Assembly: GCA_037176885.1 (NCBI GenBank) | Contig: JAWWNJ010000040.1 | Span: 1,364,001 to 1,428,000, forward strand | Source: Favolaschia claudopus | Lineage: Eukaryota; Basidiomycota; Agaricomycetes; Agaricales; Mycenaceae | Direction of reading: 5' to 3' | DNA: 64,000 bases | Part shown: positions 1 to 11,580 of the stretch, one piece after another | Layout: the number at the start of each line of letters is the position of its first letter | Numbering within the stretch: position 1 is the stretch's first letter | Program-made: the position numbers and the translations under genes | Notes under the pieces: generated by a model | Databases searched by the model: none | What the model saw: only the letters and a program-made list of their open reading frames with translations | Told to the model about the DNA's origin: nothing

Positions 1-720
1 AGGCCTTGGCCCATCCCCCTCGCCATCGATATCTCCGTCACTGTCCTCATTCTCGGGCTCCCCATCCTCTGCCGCCAAAAGCGCATCTATCTCATCGTCA
101 TCCAAATCCGGGTTAGCGGCCTTCAACTGCTTGCGCAATTTCTTCGCCTTGGCAACAATTGCTTTGGCTGAAATCGGAGATACATGAGAGACGAAGTGCT
201 TTGCTGCCAGATGCACGGCATGCTCCATGCACCTGTAAATTAATAATCAGTAGACAAGCGAGTTGAGCATCCGGTATAACATACCTAACACACCGCATTT
301 TCAGAGGATTAACTTCTTTCCCTGCGCATTTCATGGATGTGTCGGAAAGGGTCACCAGTCTTTGAAGTCCATGTGTCGAAGGTGAACGAGACTTGGCCGG
401 GTATTTTCTGGATCAACGGTCAGATTACGAACCAAGAAAATTCAAACGGAATTAAGAAACTTGGAACATACGCTCAATTTCTCTCGAAGACGATCCTCCG
501 CTTCTGATGCACGATTCATAATCTCCTCCCGCATCTTCGTACGATGCGGGACATCACTCTCCTTGAGACTCGGGCTAGTCTCTCTAAGACAGACGCTACA
601 ACTTGTAGCTCGTTCCTCGCAAGTTATAGTCTGTTGGTTACCGCGCCCTGATAACCGGTGACTTGCCGTATCACTGATTGATGGCGATGCACGACCAAAC
701 AACGCGCTCACCTTCACCAA
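1..720 (-). pseudogene. hAT-family transposase fragment, partial at the left edge
   Basis: Three exons can be followed on the minus strand: about 720-472, 407-285 and 232-1, with GTATGT donors and CAG or CCAG acceptors. The second exon reads KIPGQVSFTFDTWTS, the first acidic block of hAT transposases. The junction into the third exon reads KMRCVRCMEHAVHLAAKH, the Cys/His region of basidiomycete hAT enzymes. The part that should lie between these blocks, with the second acidic residue, is missing and the frame changes inside the second exon (GDPF to NPLK), so the gene is broken by an internal deletion. The third exon ends in a Lys-rich then acidic stretch and leaves the window. Family assignment rests on motif recognition only; the start upstream of 720 is not resolved. 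Confidence 0.6.
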
Positions 721-1386
721 TTCGACGCGACTGAGAGCCCTGAAATCGTCAGAAACTATGTAAGAACCAAAGGTCTACTAAAGACTCCTTTCTTGACCCA
801 ATCCACATTCGTTTCGTATTCAAACCAGTACTCACCGGAAATGTGCCCAAATCAGGGAATTCTACGTTTTTCACCTCAAATATTGTAAAGGAAACCAGGA
901 TCGGTTGGTTGAAGCTACGAGGAGGCTATACCTGGTCAAGAATTCAATTTCCCGGCTCAAAGTCGTGGGGGAACGGGTCGAAGTCGCGTCAAGGCGCGGT
1001 TGCCATTACTTCCCAAATAGGATGCTTATATAATAACGCAGGACGCCACTCACTGGGTCGTGGTAACCACAGGACTAGACTCGGGCGGCAGTACTGAAGA
1101 AGTCGCCTGAAGGGACCCTTGTCGACGAGGCGGAAAGCCTGAGGGATATCAGTGGTTTGCTCGGTGCACAATAACGGGGTGGCGCACATCATCCTCAGTC
1201 ACCATTATTTCCACCAGATAATCAAGCATTCCCTGCGAGGTGAAGGGTGGAGTCTTTGTGGCAAAATCATCGAGAGTAGGTTGCTTTGATAGGCTCTCTC
1301 TTCAACTTAGTTAGTAACATTCAAACGAGGAAATATAAAGCTTCAACTCACTGTCCATAACCTTTAGGGGTCGCACGCGGATGAAT
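721..1386. other. Non-coding stretch, no gene seen
   Basis: Both strands are closed by frequent stops. The only ORFs are short, overlap on opposite strands and show no domain or splice pattern. Nothing is supported here. Confidence 0.5.
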
Positions 1387-1573
1387 AGGGGCGCTCAATT
1401 CTTAGCTCGTCAGCTCGTCTCGTCCGTAAAATGTCGATTTTTTGATGAGGGGATCAAAATTTGATGGGAAGTGGAGAGAAATGCGGAGTGGGATCAGCAG
1501 CTCATCAGCTCATCATGCAATTAAATAATTTCTGGGACGAGACGAGCCGACGAGCTAAGAATTGAGCGCCCCT
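1387..1573. mobile_element. MITE family A, copy 1 (187 bp)
   Basis: The element has inverted termini starting AGGGGCGCTCAATTCTTAGC and is one of three near-identical copies in the window (7736-7922 and 36285-36471). Copies 2 and 3 have perfect 3-bp flanking duplications (tgt and aat); here the flanks are aat and tag, so the duplication is degraded. This copy lies in the opposite orientation to the other two. It has no coding capacity. Confidence 0.9.
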
Positions 1574-1734
1574 TAGGAACCTTGTGGGAGACGACAAGGC
1601 GCGTTGATGGCATATCACGTATGATTTTTGTCACGCACATCGAGTCATGCCGAGCCGAAGATGTGCTCTGTGATGCATTGATGTTTGGCACTCAGAATTT
1701 TCGACTCTTGCGCTCACATTTGTCGCCGAAAATT

Positions 1735-1915
1735 GTCGGGTTCGCACCGGTTCGAACAGGTTCGCACAGGTGCGTAAAATCTGGCATTTCCCTGAACCCC
1801 AAACCGGACCTAGGGTTCGGTTTGGTGCAGCCGACCATGCCGAACCTGAAATCAGGTCCGGTTCGGGTTCGGTTCAGGTTCGGCATCGGTTCCGAACCTA
1901 ACCGCGGCAACACTA
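1735..1915. repeat. GGTTCGG-rich low-complexity tract
   Basis: GGTTCGG, GGTTCGC and their complements recur more than ten times in about 180 bp, in both orientations around a short unique core at 1775-1800. It resembles the subterminal region of a hAT-type element, but I find no clear ends or target duplication. Confidence 0.45.
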
Positions 1916-2224
1916 CTCGTTCTCAACGAAAACCAGTCGATTCACTTGATTCTTGATTGTAAGTGGTAGCCAAAAGAATAAACTATAAGTTTATAACAAA
2001 CGCCACCCGTTTCCGCTTCCTATTCCACCCACAATCAAGCGAAAATGCTAAACGTTTCGCTTCGGGGTTTGCGACTGTATCTAACCTGGTGGGACTTCAA
2101 AATTCCAGTATCATTCAAACCCGAATCAACTGGCGGCGGCGGACATCTACTTATTGGGCTGGACTCTGGGGCTTCTGCTCATTCCATCATGCTTTTTCTC
2201 TCTGCTTTCAGTCAATATTCTGTA

Positions 2225-2933
2225 CTCGTAGTGAGAAAAAGTCATGGACGGTCGGTTCGTTGACCGATCTCGGCTGTCTTTGTACCATTTTCTATAATTC
2301 CAGGTGCTGGGTGTATGTAGACTACACTTGCAACGAATTACTGACCATCACTGAGATCAAATATAATTGATGTTTGGCTAAAAACAGCCAAACAATCAGA
2401 CAACTCCGAAATTGATTTTTCTAACTCAGCAAGAATTCTTTTTCACAGAAATACCTCACACCCAGGGTGTACCTCTAATAAAATTATTGTGATGCAGAAC
2501 TTGGATGAAGCAAAACGGTGCAGCCATTCTCGAGATATCGCGCTTGCAATTTTGCCAAAATTGCCGTAAAATAGCCAAAAATGGTAAAAACAGGCAAAAG
2601 TGGCCAACTTCAGAGCATGATATCTTATCAACGGTTGCACCGTTTGACTTCATTCAAGTTGCAGAATCACTCAGTTCTGACGGCGCTACAAGACAGTCTA
2701 AACCATCATTCGAACAAAAAAAGTCCCGCCGACTTACAAAATTGAGGTTTTGAGCTAGAAGATTGTTTGGCCATTTTCGGCCAAACATCAATTATTTTTG
2801 ATCTCGGTGATGGTCAGTAATTTGTTGCAGGTGTAGTTTACATACACCCAGCACCTAGAATTATGGAAAAACATACAAAGACGGCCGAGATCGGCCAAAG
2901 AACCGACCGTCCATGACTTTTTCTCACTACGAG
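2225..2933. mobile_element. 0.7-kb imperfect palindrome (fold-back or MITE-like)
   Basis: The two halves are inverted copies over almost the whole length. The ends read CTCGTAGTGAGAAAAAGTCA and its complement, the middle repeats GATGTTTGGC..GCCAAACATC, and the core repeats ACGGTGCA..TGCACCGT around 2515 and 2640. Short ORFs on both strands are by-products of the symmetry. No clean target duplication is visible. Confidence 0.7.
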
Positions 2934-5040
2934 ACTCGAGTAGGTATTACATTTAATCTGAGGCTCACAATATTTTTTATCAATGTGATTGATCAAGAGA
3001 GATAAAAAAAGGTAAGGGATCAGGTTCCGATTTCACCCGGGTCGTCCACTTTTCGCAGACGGCTGCCGAATCATTGCCGAATCTCATCGAGTCAATCAAA
3101 TATGCAAATGCGTCTCAAACATGGGTGAGTAAGATAATCAAGGGCAATTCTTCTAGTATAAAAATGGGGGGGTGGCCAAAATTTCAGCGTTATCGGTCCC
3201 AGCTATAAGGTACAGCAAGAAGTCGAATGGTCGAACCAGGAAAAGCTGGTCGGCTTTATCGGATTGCCTGATTTGGGGGGGTTGTCAAAGAGCCCTGTGT
3301 CTGATCGGCCATGATCGCTCACCTCTTGGCCCTAGGGGACCCCCCTCCCCCTCGTCCAAATTAGGAAATTTCTTATCATGGTCCACGGACGCTATGCATT
3401 ATGAGATGTTCAACTGTACATTTATAGAGCTACCCATCACCACCTGCTATGTCGTTGTGTCTGCTGTGAGTCACAGTCGCCAGGTCAGTGAGGAGAATCT
3501 ATAACTTGAAGGGATCTTCCCCAACCTGTTTATTTTGGATCAATGACGTACCCCCCTTCCCCCCCGGGTCGCTCGACTTTTGGAGCCCTGTGTCATGGAC
3601 TTTATGATCGCTCACCTCTTGCCTCGGGCTCGAAAGAAAAAGTTTTATATGAATTTTGGATTTGATTTTTTACGCTTGTTTCAGCGGTTAGGATGAATCC
3701 CCAGTGAATGTGTAACAAATTCTAGTGCCCACAAGCAATGGAGGCCGGAACGCGAGTTATTGATATTTGATTGTATTTACCCTCGGTGATCAAGGCATAC
3801 ACGTTGCATACACGGCAATTTTTGCACCACTGGGATGCGAGCCAGTCTGGGTATGCCTCTCATTTCTTACATGTACAGCGCTCACTTCTTGTCAGTTCCA
3901 CTCTGAATGTGTCGACGCTGATGGTCTTGCTGATGTCCGGGAGTCATATACTGTACTATTTCGACCGTAACTTCAACGAAGCTGGAATTCTTTGCCAATT
4001 CCCTTGCCAATACATTCTCCTTCAAATCTCCGCAATCTGGGGTTGTTTGCCCGCCACGGAGCCTAGAAATGGAACGGAATCGCTTCCGAAAAGTTCACAG
4101 TTCTTTCTTACTCAATATACGGTCCATCTCTCGTCGACCTTTTTAACTGTCAACACATCAAGAAAACTGCTCGCGGATGATCATTGATACAATGAAGGCG
4201 AAAGATGTCCGATCGAAGAGGAAAGTGATGCCACAGCTGAGTAAAATAGTGTGCTTTTTGCCTTCCTATCTCTCACAAATTCTCACTATACAGAACTTGA
4301 TGGGTCTGGGACTTTTCGTGTTACGCCCCAGGTACGTGAACACTTGCTCTGCTTCTTCTCTCTTTTGCTCTTTCTCCCCTGTTTCTCTGTGGACATCTTG
4401 CCCTCAGAAATTACAACAAGAATTCCGCTGGAATTTTCTCTGTCTCAATCTATTTTTCTTTACGCACTCTTCTACTTAATGCGTGGCAATCTTTGTAGTC
4501 CAGAACTGTATCGTGTTAATAATATATATATATTCTGTTCAAGAATGCTGAGTTCTTACCCAGTGCATTTGGAAAAAAAACCAGAGACACGCTTCACTGA
4601 CAGCGTGTTGATTGACCGCGTCCGAGAAAGGGAATTCCCTAATTGAGAAGGGTGGGGGGGTCCGAAAAAAAAAAAAAAAACTTCGACCCTTAGTGTAGAT
4701 TTCGCGGATCGGTTCCCCCTTGCCGTGGACCAGGACTGTAACGAATCGGCACGTTACAGCGGTCACGTGGCCGAACTGGGGTAACTCGGACCCAGAAACG
4801 GACGTGAGAGGAAGGGACAGATAGTCTAACGGTTATGCGGGTGCGACTCCCGCATGTTCCATTTTCGCCTGTTGTTACATGGACCTCCAAGCGCTATGCA
4901 TTATGAGCAATACTTATATACAGTAGGTAGTCTGCTCGGCTCCAGAGCCCGTAGTCAAACATGTGCAACGTAGGCGCCGCGAACCGGCCCGGTCTCGTGC
5001 GCCAACGGATACCTCAGAACCCAATTTGGTTTTTTTGGAT
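2934..5040. other. Non-coding, degenerate repeat remnants
   Basis: No gene is supported. The stretch holds direct repeats of a segment containing ATGATCGCTCACCTCTTG (near 3310 and 3605), copies of a TGCATTATGAG motif (near 3397 and 4897) and a poly-A run at 4665. A tRNA-like B-box lies at about 4815-4862, but the anticodon arm is missing. Confidence 0.4.
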
Positions 5041-5773
5041 TGTATGGAGCAGATTTATTCCCCATTGACTTTCGTGATTTTGACCACAAATTTGGCCATC
5101 CTAAAGTGAAAATTGATCCGAAATGGCTCGGCCGGGGGCAATTTTATGCCCATCCATACCCAATATGCCCCCAAAGAGTAGTGATTTGAATATTGGGTCC
5201 AGAACAAACTTATAAGAGCTACTGGAGATCTCAAAAGCTCTCCCAACTTTACAGCCGTTTCGGAAAAGGAATGCGGGTTTTCGTTTTCGAAATCTGCTGA
5301 CCTGTGTTTGGTCCCGCGTCCTCGCTATTCGTCTCTTTCAGCCAGAGAGTGAGTTGGTGAAGCTCCCTGAACCTTTGTGAATACATCAGAGCTCCAATCT
5401 GACCTCCAGCAGGGCTCAAATGCGTGCTTGAGCCCAGTTGTTTACACTGACAAGCTCACGGCAGTTGTGGAGACTTGAGCCGCAAGGTGCCGTTGACGGA
5501 ATCGTCAACAAATGTCAATTAAAATCGAAAAGGAAAGAAGATCAAAACCCGCATTCTTTTTCTGGAACGGCTGTAACCTCAAGGGTACTTCCCCCCCTTG
5601 AAAACCTGTTTCTCCGGCAAAAATTTGGCCATTTCCCAACAAAAAGTTCTCAGGGTCCAAAATTTTGGAAAACACCCACTCTTGGGTATTTCGAGTTGAT
5701 CTGGCCAGGTTTGTACCGTTTGAGGTCAAAATTCCAAAAATTACGGTCTGACATGAAGTCACGTCCCCCACCA
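5041..5773. mobile_element. MITE family H, copy 1, left end lost, interrupted
   Basis: It is the inverted counterpart of 50002-50509. The right end is ...TCACGTCCCCCACCA followed by TA, matching the other copy's terminus. The left end is missing at about 5041. The copy is split by another element at 5252-5573; the uninterrupted paralogue at about 50160-50180 shows the empty site. Confidence 0.8.
5252..5573. mobile_element. Tc1/mariner-type MITE family I nested in family H
   Basis: The ends are CAGCCGTTTCGGAAAAGGAA and its imperfect complement CTTTTTCTGGAACGGCTG, flanked by TA on both sides. The paralogous family H copy reads tttTAcctcaa across the same point, so insertion at a TA dinucleotide is shown directly. 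Relatives sharing the ACAGCCGTTT..ACGGGTTTT end occur at 29623, 51270, 59285 and 61386. A long open stretch spans the inner part, but it looks like a by-product. Confidence 0.85.
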
Positions 5774-5948
5774 TATTGTCGGAAATCGGCTCTTCATTGG
5801 TGCCGTCGACTGCTTTGCTGGTTGTTGGGACTTCACGATGTTCTGAAAGTGTGGACAATTAGATTTGGGTTTTCAGGTGCGTTACACTATATGTATATAC
5901 CGTATAATACAGTTTACCGCACATTAGAAGAGGCCACAAGTCCTTTAA

Positions 5949-6086
5949 GGCTCCATTCGGCTGTCGTGTCTTAGCGTCACTTAGCGTCACTTTGGAGCAC
6001 TTGGGAAATATTACACGCCAAACTTTTGGTGAGAAATACTCTTAAGTGACGTCAAGTGCTCCAAAGTGACGCAACCGAATGGAGCC
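5949..6086. mobile_element. PIF/Harbinger-type MITE family B, copy 1 (138 bp)
   Basis: The inverted ends GGCTCCATTCGG..CCGAATGGAGCC are flanked by TAA direct repeats, the 3-bp TWA duplication usual for PIF/Harbinger. A near-identical 138-bp copy sits at 57799-57936 inside a Tc1/mariner transposase gene. Confidence 0.9.
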
Positions 6087-7735
6087 TAAGACAACAAGAC
6101 AATGAACATTGACTTGTGGTCTTGTTACAAACACCACCACTCTAGACGCGTGGCGCTGCGCTGTCGCATCTTCGCGTCCAGCATCGCGCGCGCGTCTTGA
6201 TAGGTCGGCTGGTCCCATGTCCGTCCCCCCACCTCGATCGAGCCCAAATGTAAGGGCAACAGCTGCCAGGGCCTGAGGCCCGAGGTACTCAAGAGTCCAA
6301 CAAGCACTGGGCAGAGGGAGAATCCTTAGTGGGCTAGCTACAACAAGAGGAAGAGTGTCTACTCACCTGGGCAGAGGGAGAATCCTTAGAGAACAGAGTA
6401 AGGAGTCTCCATGCCCAGGCGTCACAGTAAAAGTGCGCGTGACGCGTGACTTCTCACGGTGCGTGGGAACTATGTAGTAGCACAGCATCTATGATGTGAT
6501 ATCAATGATCAGATGATCCAACAGTAGCAGGGAGCCAGGGATATGCCGCGGAGCGTTGCAGGTGAATACAGCGTCCAGCACCAGGAGAACTAGATGGAGT
6601 AAAGGTATCGTTGTATGGATGGAGCCATCAAGCTCCCCAGCGGTAGGAATGCGAGCTGGATCCAAGAGCCGATAGTATGCTGAGAGCAACCCCGCTGAGT
6701 CGCTGTTCCTATGGTTTTGGAGCTGAAGAATGGCCCTCTTGATATCGAAAGGGGACGGATTAGGTCCGTAAACCCGAGAGAGCGCCGTCTGATAAAAATG
6801 CATGGGTAAAGAACCTGGTTTGGATGGAAAATATTCCTTACTCGCAGGATTGTGGGCAGGCGCCCGATATTCGTGGGGCGTAACGCGCAATGCATAAAAG
6901 TCGGTGACCAAGCTGGACTAAACGCAACAGTGTCGCGGGCACGTGATCAATACCGGCTTGGACTCTTGGAGTCCCGTTGCGAGGAGTGGGACCCCGGTCA
7001 CAGCAATGTCTGATGTTGGTCTGATGCATTGGAGCCTAAAAATTACTTCCCTGGGCAGTTTGAGCACAATTTGTCGAAAATACCCAATTTTGGAAGGAAT
7101 TTTGTGATCTTTCAAGAGAATTTTGGAGCTCAAGGCATTCTGCAGCTGACAATACAGTCGGATATGGCATAATGAATACGCTCACAATGCATAAAGCTCA
7201 TTATGCATAGGGTTTGGGGGTCCACCGAGTTGGTGGCGGGCGTTTTATATGCATTTTGCTCATTTCACCTATTGCATAGGGTTTCGAGTGAATTTTTGTT
7301 GATTTATGCATTATGAGATCGTGAACTTGACAAATTAATGCATTTTAGTCACTTTTTGGGTGATTTTGGAAGTGGTTTACAGCTGTTTGCAAATTGACTT
7401 TGTCCATATTTGGAACGTTCACAGGATTTGTATGTCCCTACCTTAGACGCGAAAAGAGAAGGAAAATGTTGATTGATCACGGTACCTGTCCATCAGGCGG
7501 ACCGTTGCTCCGATCAGCCATCATGCATCATCCTGCTTCCTGCTGCTGTCAGGACGATCCGAACGCACTCTTACAAAATGGTCGGAAGTGCCATTAGCTT
7601 TGCAAACAGCTGTAAATTCCTGTTCGTAGAACACGACCAAGTGTTGGTTTGCCGACTAAATCCTCGCATACCGGAAGATAGTTCCCAATTTGGATGGTTC
7701 GGCATCTTCCGGTGGTCCATATATAGCAACTGTGT
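6087..7735. other. Non-coding; short unassigned ORFs
   Basis: A 22-bp direct repeat, TGGGCAGAGGGAGAATCCTT plus AG, occurs at about 6306 and 6367. A minus-strand open frame at 6489-6911 (140 codons) and another at 6125-6307 have no motif I recognise and no splice support. Several TGCATTATGAG-like motifs occur at 7180-7320. No gene is claimed. Confidence 0.35.
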
Positions 7736-7922
7736 AGGGGCGCTCAATTCTCAGCTCGTCGGCTCGTCTCGTCCCAGAAACTATTTAATTGCATGATGAG
7801 CTGATGAGCTGCTGATCCCACTCCGCATTTCTCTCCACTTCCCATCAAATTTTGATCCCCTCATCAGGAAATCGATATTTTACGGACGAGACGAGCTGAC
7901 GAGCTAAGAATTGAGCGCCCCT
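7736..7922. mobile_element. MITE family A, copy 2 (187 bp)
   Basis: It has the same termini as 1387-1573 with a perfect 3-bp flanking duplication tgt. The internal sequence matches copies 1 and 3 except for a few substitutions. Confidence 0.92.
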
Positions 7923-9425
7923 TGTGACGCCGTCACCGATATCACATTGTGTGGCTGTATGCAGAAATGCATATTGCTCGTAAGTAATGCATAGGGCTGA
8001 AGTGTCCACGGACGTTATTCATTATGTTATCCGACTGTAGCCCATACTGTACTATTTCGACCGTAGATTCAGGGTTTGAGGTGTGACACTTCATCTTCAC
8101 TTTTGCCATCATTCATCAGTGATTTAATTGCCTTTTAGGGAGATTTTTCGCGTTTTTGCCGATCAATTTTGATGGGAAAATGGCCTAAAACGCGCTGTGA
8201 CATGTTACGAAAATAAAATAGATTCAATTCAAGACGGTGAGAGGCGTGGTCACACGGTCACGACCTGTTATAGGTCGCGCCGTGTCACACTCTAAACTAC
8301 AAGTCCGTGACGCCAGATCCAACAAAATGTGCCTGCAATGCCGAAATATATGGACTTCAAAGTCGGGAAAAATAGCAAAACCACAATATTGCCGGGTTAT
8401 AGCGACAGAACCGAGGCATATTTTTGCCCAATTTGAAATCCCACATCCATCTACCCATCGAGGGCTACAGGTTGGCTCATCCAGAGGGCGGCCCAAACCT
8501 GCCCTTGAGCGTTTTCGGCTCTTGTCGACATTAGTTTGGCTCCTGCCATACCAAAGGCTCTCTCTCCCAGCAACTTCGAACAAGTAGTCAGATACCCGGA
8601 ACAGAGGGGATGGTGAGATCTGGAAATGTGGCTGGATCTGACAAGGCCGCCTCCAGGTCATTGACGTTGGAGACAAGTAAAGTTGCCCGGGTTGCAGGCA
8701 GTCTATACTCTAGCTGGATTCTAACGCACCCTTCCGAGGAAAGAGCATAGTGGGAAAGCTTTCCGCGTTGGCGACCTCGACTACTGTATCGTTTCGACCA
8801 ATAGTTCACGGGCCGTTATGCGTTACCCTCAAAGTTCACCCGACAACTTGTTCACCGAGCGGCAATCACATCAAAATTGCCACATATGGTATCCCGGCAC
8901 CTGTCGGCAGCTGCCGGCCGAGAAATTTTGTGACCAAAACCCCACCGTTGGCTTAAACCTCTGACCTAGCAAACATCCATAACAAGAATTTCTCGGTTTT
9001 GATTGAGATTTGGTCAAGGTTCAATGGTGCGGCAGACATTTGATGTGCTGATGGAATCGTACAGCCACCGGCTATGTCTCGGCCCGAACCAAAAGCGCGA
9101 ACCAAGAAATTTTGTGAATTTTGAGACTTTTGACCCGGGGGATCTCTAGTCTTCCTTCTTATAGTGATTTCTGCACAGTTTCAACCCCACTGGGTAAAAA
9201 GTGAGTGCACAGTAACAATTCCCAAATTAGGTATCTGACTTGTCACGAAGTTCGGTCCGCTACCATACTTACTCTGTACTATGTAGTATGTAATTCAGTA
9301 AATTGCATGTACGGACTGAAGCAAGCTTCCCCTCCTATGTGGACCATTGTCCACATACCCAACATGTTTTTAAAGGCTAAATACTGGTGCTGTGGGCGAA
9401 TACTGCATTAATACTGATGCTTATG
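7923..9425. other. Non-coding stretch
   Basis: A 150-codon minus-strand frame at 8224-8676 and its plus-strand shadow carry no recognisable domain; a CCGAGAAATTTTGTGA-type motif recurs near 8925 and 9100. I see no supportable gene. Confidence 0.35.
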
Positions 9426-10480
9426 TAACATTCAATCCGTTTTGGAAATCCGTGATCCTCCGCGTCTTTCGCAACGCGTTAACTTCGTGCCAAGACAATA
9501 GAGAGGTTGTGCGAGCGACCCAGGTCGCTTTTTAACCCCTCAGATCTCCGCAGCGATGAATACCAGGTGTGAGCTCCAAGCGACCTAGAAGAGTATTGTC
9601 CTTCCCTAATGCCCCATTTTGGAAACAATATACGGGTTTTGATTGAGTGGTGCTCGTTCGTTTGTGCTTACGTTTGTTGACGATGAGAGGTGCTGGGAGT
9701 AACCCTGCTTCTTTCTCGAGAGCATCGCGAGATGCGTTACGGTAACCGCCAGTAATGCAACCGTTGCATTACTGGCGGTTACCGTAACATTCAATCCGTT
9801 TTGGAAATCCGTGATCCTCCGCGTCTTTCGGAACGCGTTAACTTCGTGCCAAGACAATAGAGAGGTTGTGCGAGCGACCCAGGTCGCTTTTTAACCCCTC
9901 AGATCTCCGCAGCGATGAATACCAGGTGTGAGCTCCAAGCGACCTAGAAGAGTATTGTCCTTCCCTAATGCCCCATTTTGGAAACAATATACGGGTTTTG
10001 ATTGAGTGGTGCTCGTTCGTTTGTGCTTACGTTTGTTGACGATGAGAGGTGCTGGGAGTAACCCTGCTTCTTTCTCGAGAGCATCGCGAGATGCGTTACG
10101 GTAACCGCCAGTAATGCAACCGTTGCATTACTGGCGGTTACCGTAACATTCAATCCGTTTTGGAAATCCGTGATCCTCCGCGTCTTTCGGAACGCGTTAA
10201 CTTCGTGCCAAGACAATAGAGAGGTTGTGCGAGCGACCCAGGTCGCTTTTTAACCCCTCAGATCTCCGCAGCGATGAATACCAGGTGTGAGCTCCAAGCG
10301 ACCTAGAAGAGTATTGTCCTTCCCTAATGCCCCATTTTGGAAACAATATACGGGTTTTGATTGAGTGGTGCTCGTTCGTTTGTGCTTACGTTTGTTGACG
10401 ATGAGAGGTGCTGGGAGTAACCCTGCTTCTTTCTCGAGAGCATCGCGAGATGCGTTACGGTAACCGCCAGTAATGCAACG
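9426..10480. repeat. 359-bp tandem array, three units, each with a hairpin
   Basis: Units begin at 9426, 9785 and 10144 with TAACATTCAATCCG, giving an exact period of 359 bp. Each full unit joins three sources: an unidentified segment, the subterminal part of MITE family I (CAATATACGGGTTTTGATTG) and a piece of the LINE coding region (GCTGGGAGTAACCCTGCTTC). Units 1 and 2 end in a palindrome of about 50 bp centred on AATGCAACCGTTGCATT. Unit 3 runs instead into native LINE sequence and is cut by the hAT-type element at 10481. The identical 83-codon minus-strand frames at 9606-9857 and 9965-10216 are products of the repetition. Confidence 0.92.
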
Positions 10481-11045
10481 CAGTGTTCGCCCTTAAGCCT
10501 TAAATTCGGGTCTGGCCGTCCCTTAAGGCTTATTAAGCCTTATCCCTTAATAACCCTTAAGACCTTGAAGCCTTAATTTCCTTTTTAGGTAGGTAGTTCC
10601 CACCCTCCAACGCAAATTTCCAGTGGAGTATATATATTAGACCATATTTGTGCACAAAGCACTTCAATGTTCAGTTGTTTCATGTTCAGGTCAGTTCCTT
10701 TGGATGTTACCAAATTCCTGAGCAGCCGGAGAGGATTGATGAATTTAATGACGCCCCCCATCAATTATTTTATTCGGTACATCTCAGGCGGCGCCGGCAT
10801 GGCATCGATCTTGTTCCGAAGGAGGATGCAAAAAACCCAAGGCCGAGAAAGCCGACGGCCACCATATGATCGGAGGTTACTTGGCACTGGGACCGGAGAT
10901 ACCCGGGCTAGCGGCACGACACTCGGCATCACCCTTAAGGGCTCTTAAGCCCTGGATATCTCAGCGGCCAGTGTGCTTAAGGCTTATGTTAAGGCCTTAA
11001 TAAGCCTTAACCTTAATAAGGCCTTATCCCTTAGGGCGAACACTG
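10481..11045. mobile_element. Non-autonomous hAT-type element (565 bp)
   Basis: The ends are CAGTGTTCGCCCTTAAGCC and its complement ..TTAGGGCGAACACTG. The element is flanked by an exact 8-bp duplication ATGCAACG (10473-10480 and 11046-11053), the hAT hallmark. The subterminal regions are full of CCTTAAG and AAGGCTTA repeats. It interrupts LINE sequence: the uninterrupted relative at about 53620-53640 reads straight through AATGCAACGCGCGACG. The short plus-strand frame at 10667-10948 is not convincing. Confidence 0.93.
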
Positions 11046-11580
11046 ATGCAACGCGCGACGCACTTGTTAATAGAGTATTCTCGAGCGGTTTTAGCGCCTT
11101 CTCGGGAACGGGGAAGAAGGAGTTGACCCCATAATCTGCACGAGGGAGAACGACCGCACGCGCAAGGTCTCGGACCATCAGTGGTTTCAGTCCCCAAACG
11201 GCGTGAGTGAGGGCGATAGCAGCGTTGAGTGATCTCGCTGCTGACGCGGAGCGGTATTTAATATGCACCTCACCCGTTAGTCTGGAATCAATCCATACCC
11301 CCACCCACTTGACAACCTCTGCAGGATGTATCACGACTCCATCGAAAACGACAACATATCGGGACAAATCGGTGCGGCCAGGGGTGTGGTGAATGAGTTC
11401 AGTCTTGGAGCTCTCAAACGTCGCTTCATCCGTTCTAGCCCATTCCGCCGCAATGTCGGCTGCCTTGTTGAGAACAGAGCAATTTTGAGTTGGAGATTTG
11501 CTCGCGGTGCTGAAATTGGTGTCGTCGACAAATCCGTATCGCCAGCTGAGGAAGACACCAATGGTTTTGAACACCAATGG
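11046..11580 (-). pseudogene. LINE (Tad/I-like non-LTR) reverse transcriptase fragment, copy 1
   Basis: The minus-strand frame (open 11610-10984) reads WRYGFVDDTNF, the F-V-D-D form of the RT catalytic box. It continues with ESSKTELIHHTPG and VKWVGVWID, the thumb-side motifs of fungal LINE polymerases. The true LINE sequence continues on the other side of the hAT insertion into the third tandem unit (about 10480-10402). Only the C-terminal half of the RT remains: the palm N-terminus, endonuclease and ORF1 are absent. It is about 97% identical by eye to 53630-54114, and similarity stops at the same base (..CGTATCGCCA) in both. Confidence 0.85.

Noticed and set aside
4815..4862. tRNA gene candidate (TAGTCTAACGGTTA plus a GCGGG..CCCGC arm)
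   Set aside because: A-box-like and T-arm-like parts are present, but the anticodon arm is missing and the acceptor pairing is weak.
5438..5974. 178-codon plus-strand ORF
   Set aside because: It is made of MITE family I and H sequence joined by insertion; no protein motif.
7590..7796. Tail of a 107-codon plus-strand ORF
   Set aside because: It runs into MITE family A and shows no conserved motif.
9606..10216. Duplicated 83-codon gene
   Set aside because: The two identical frames lie exactly on the 359-bp tandem units and cross the hairpin; there is no independent sign of coding.
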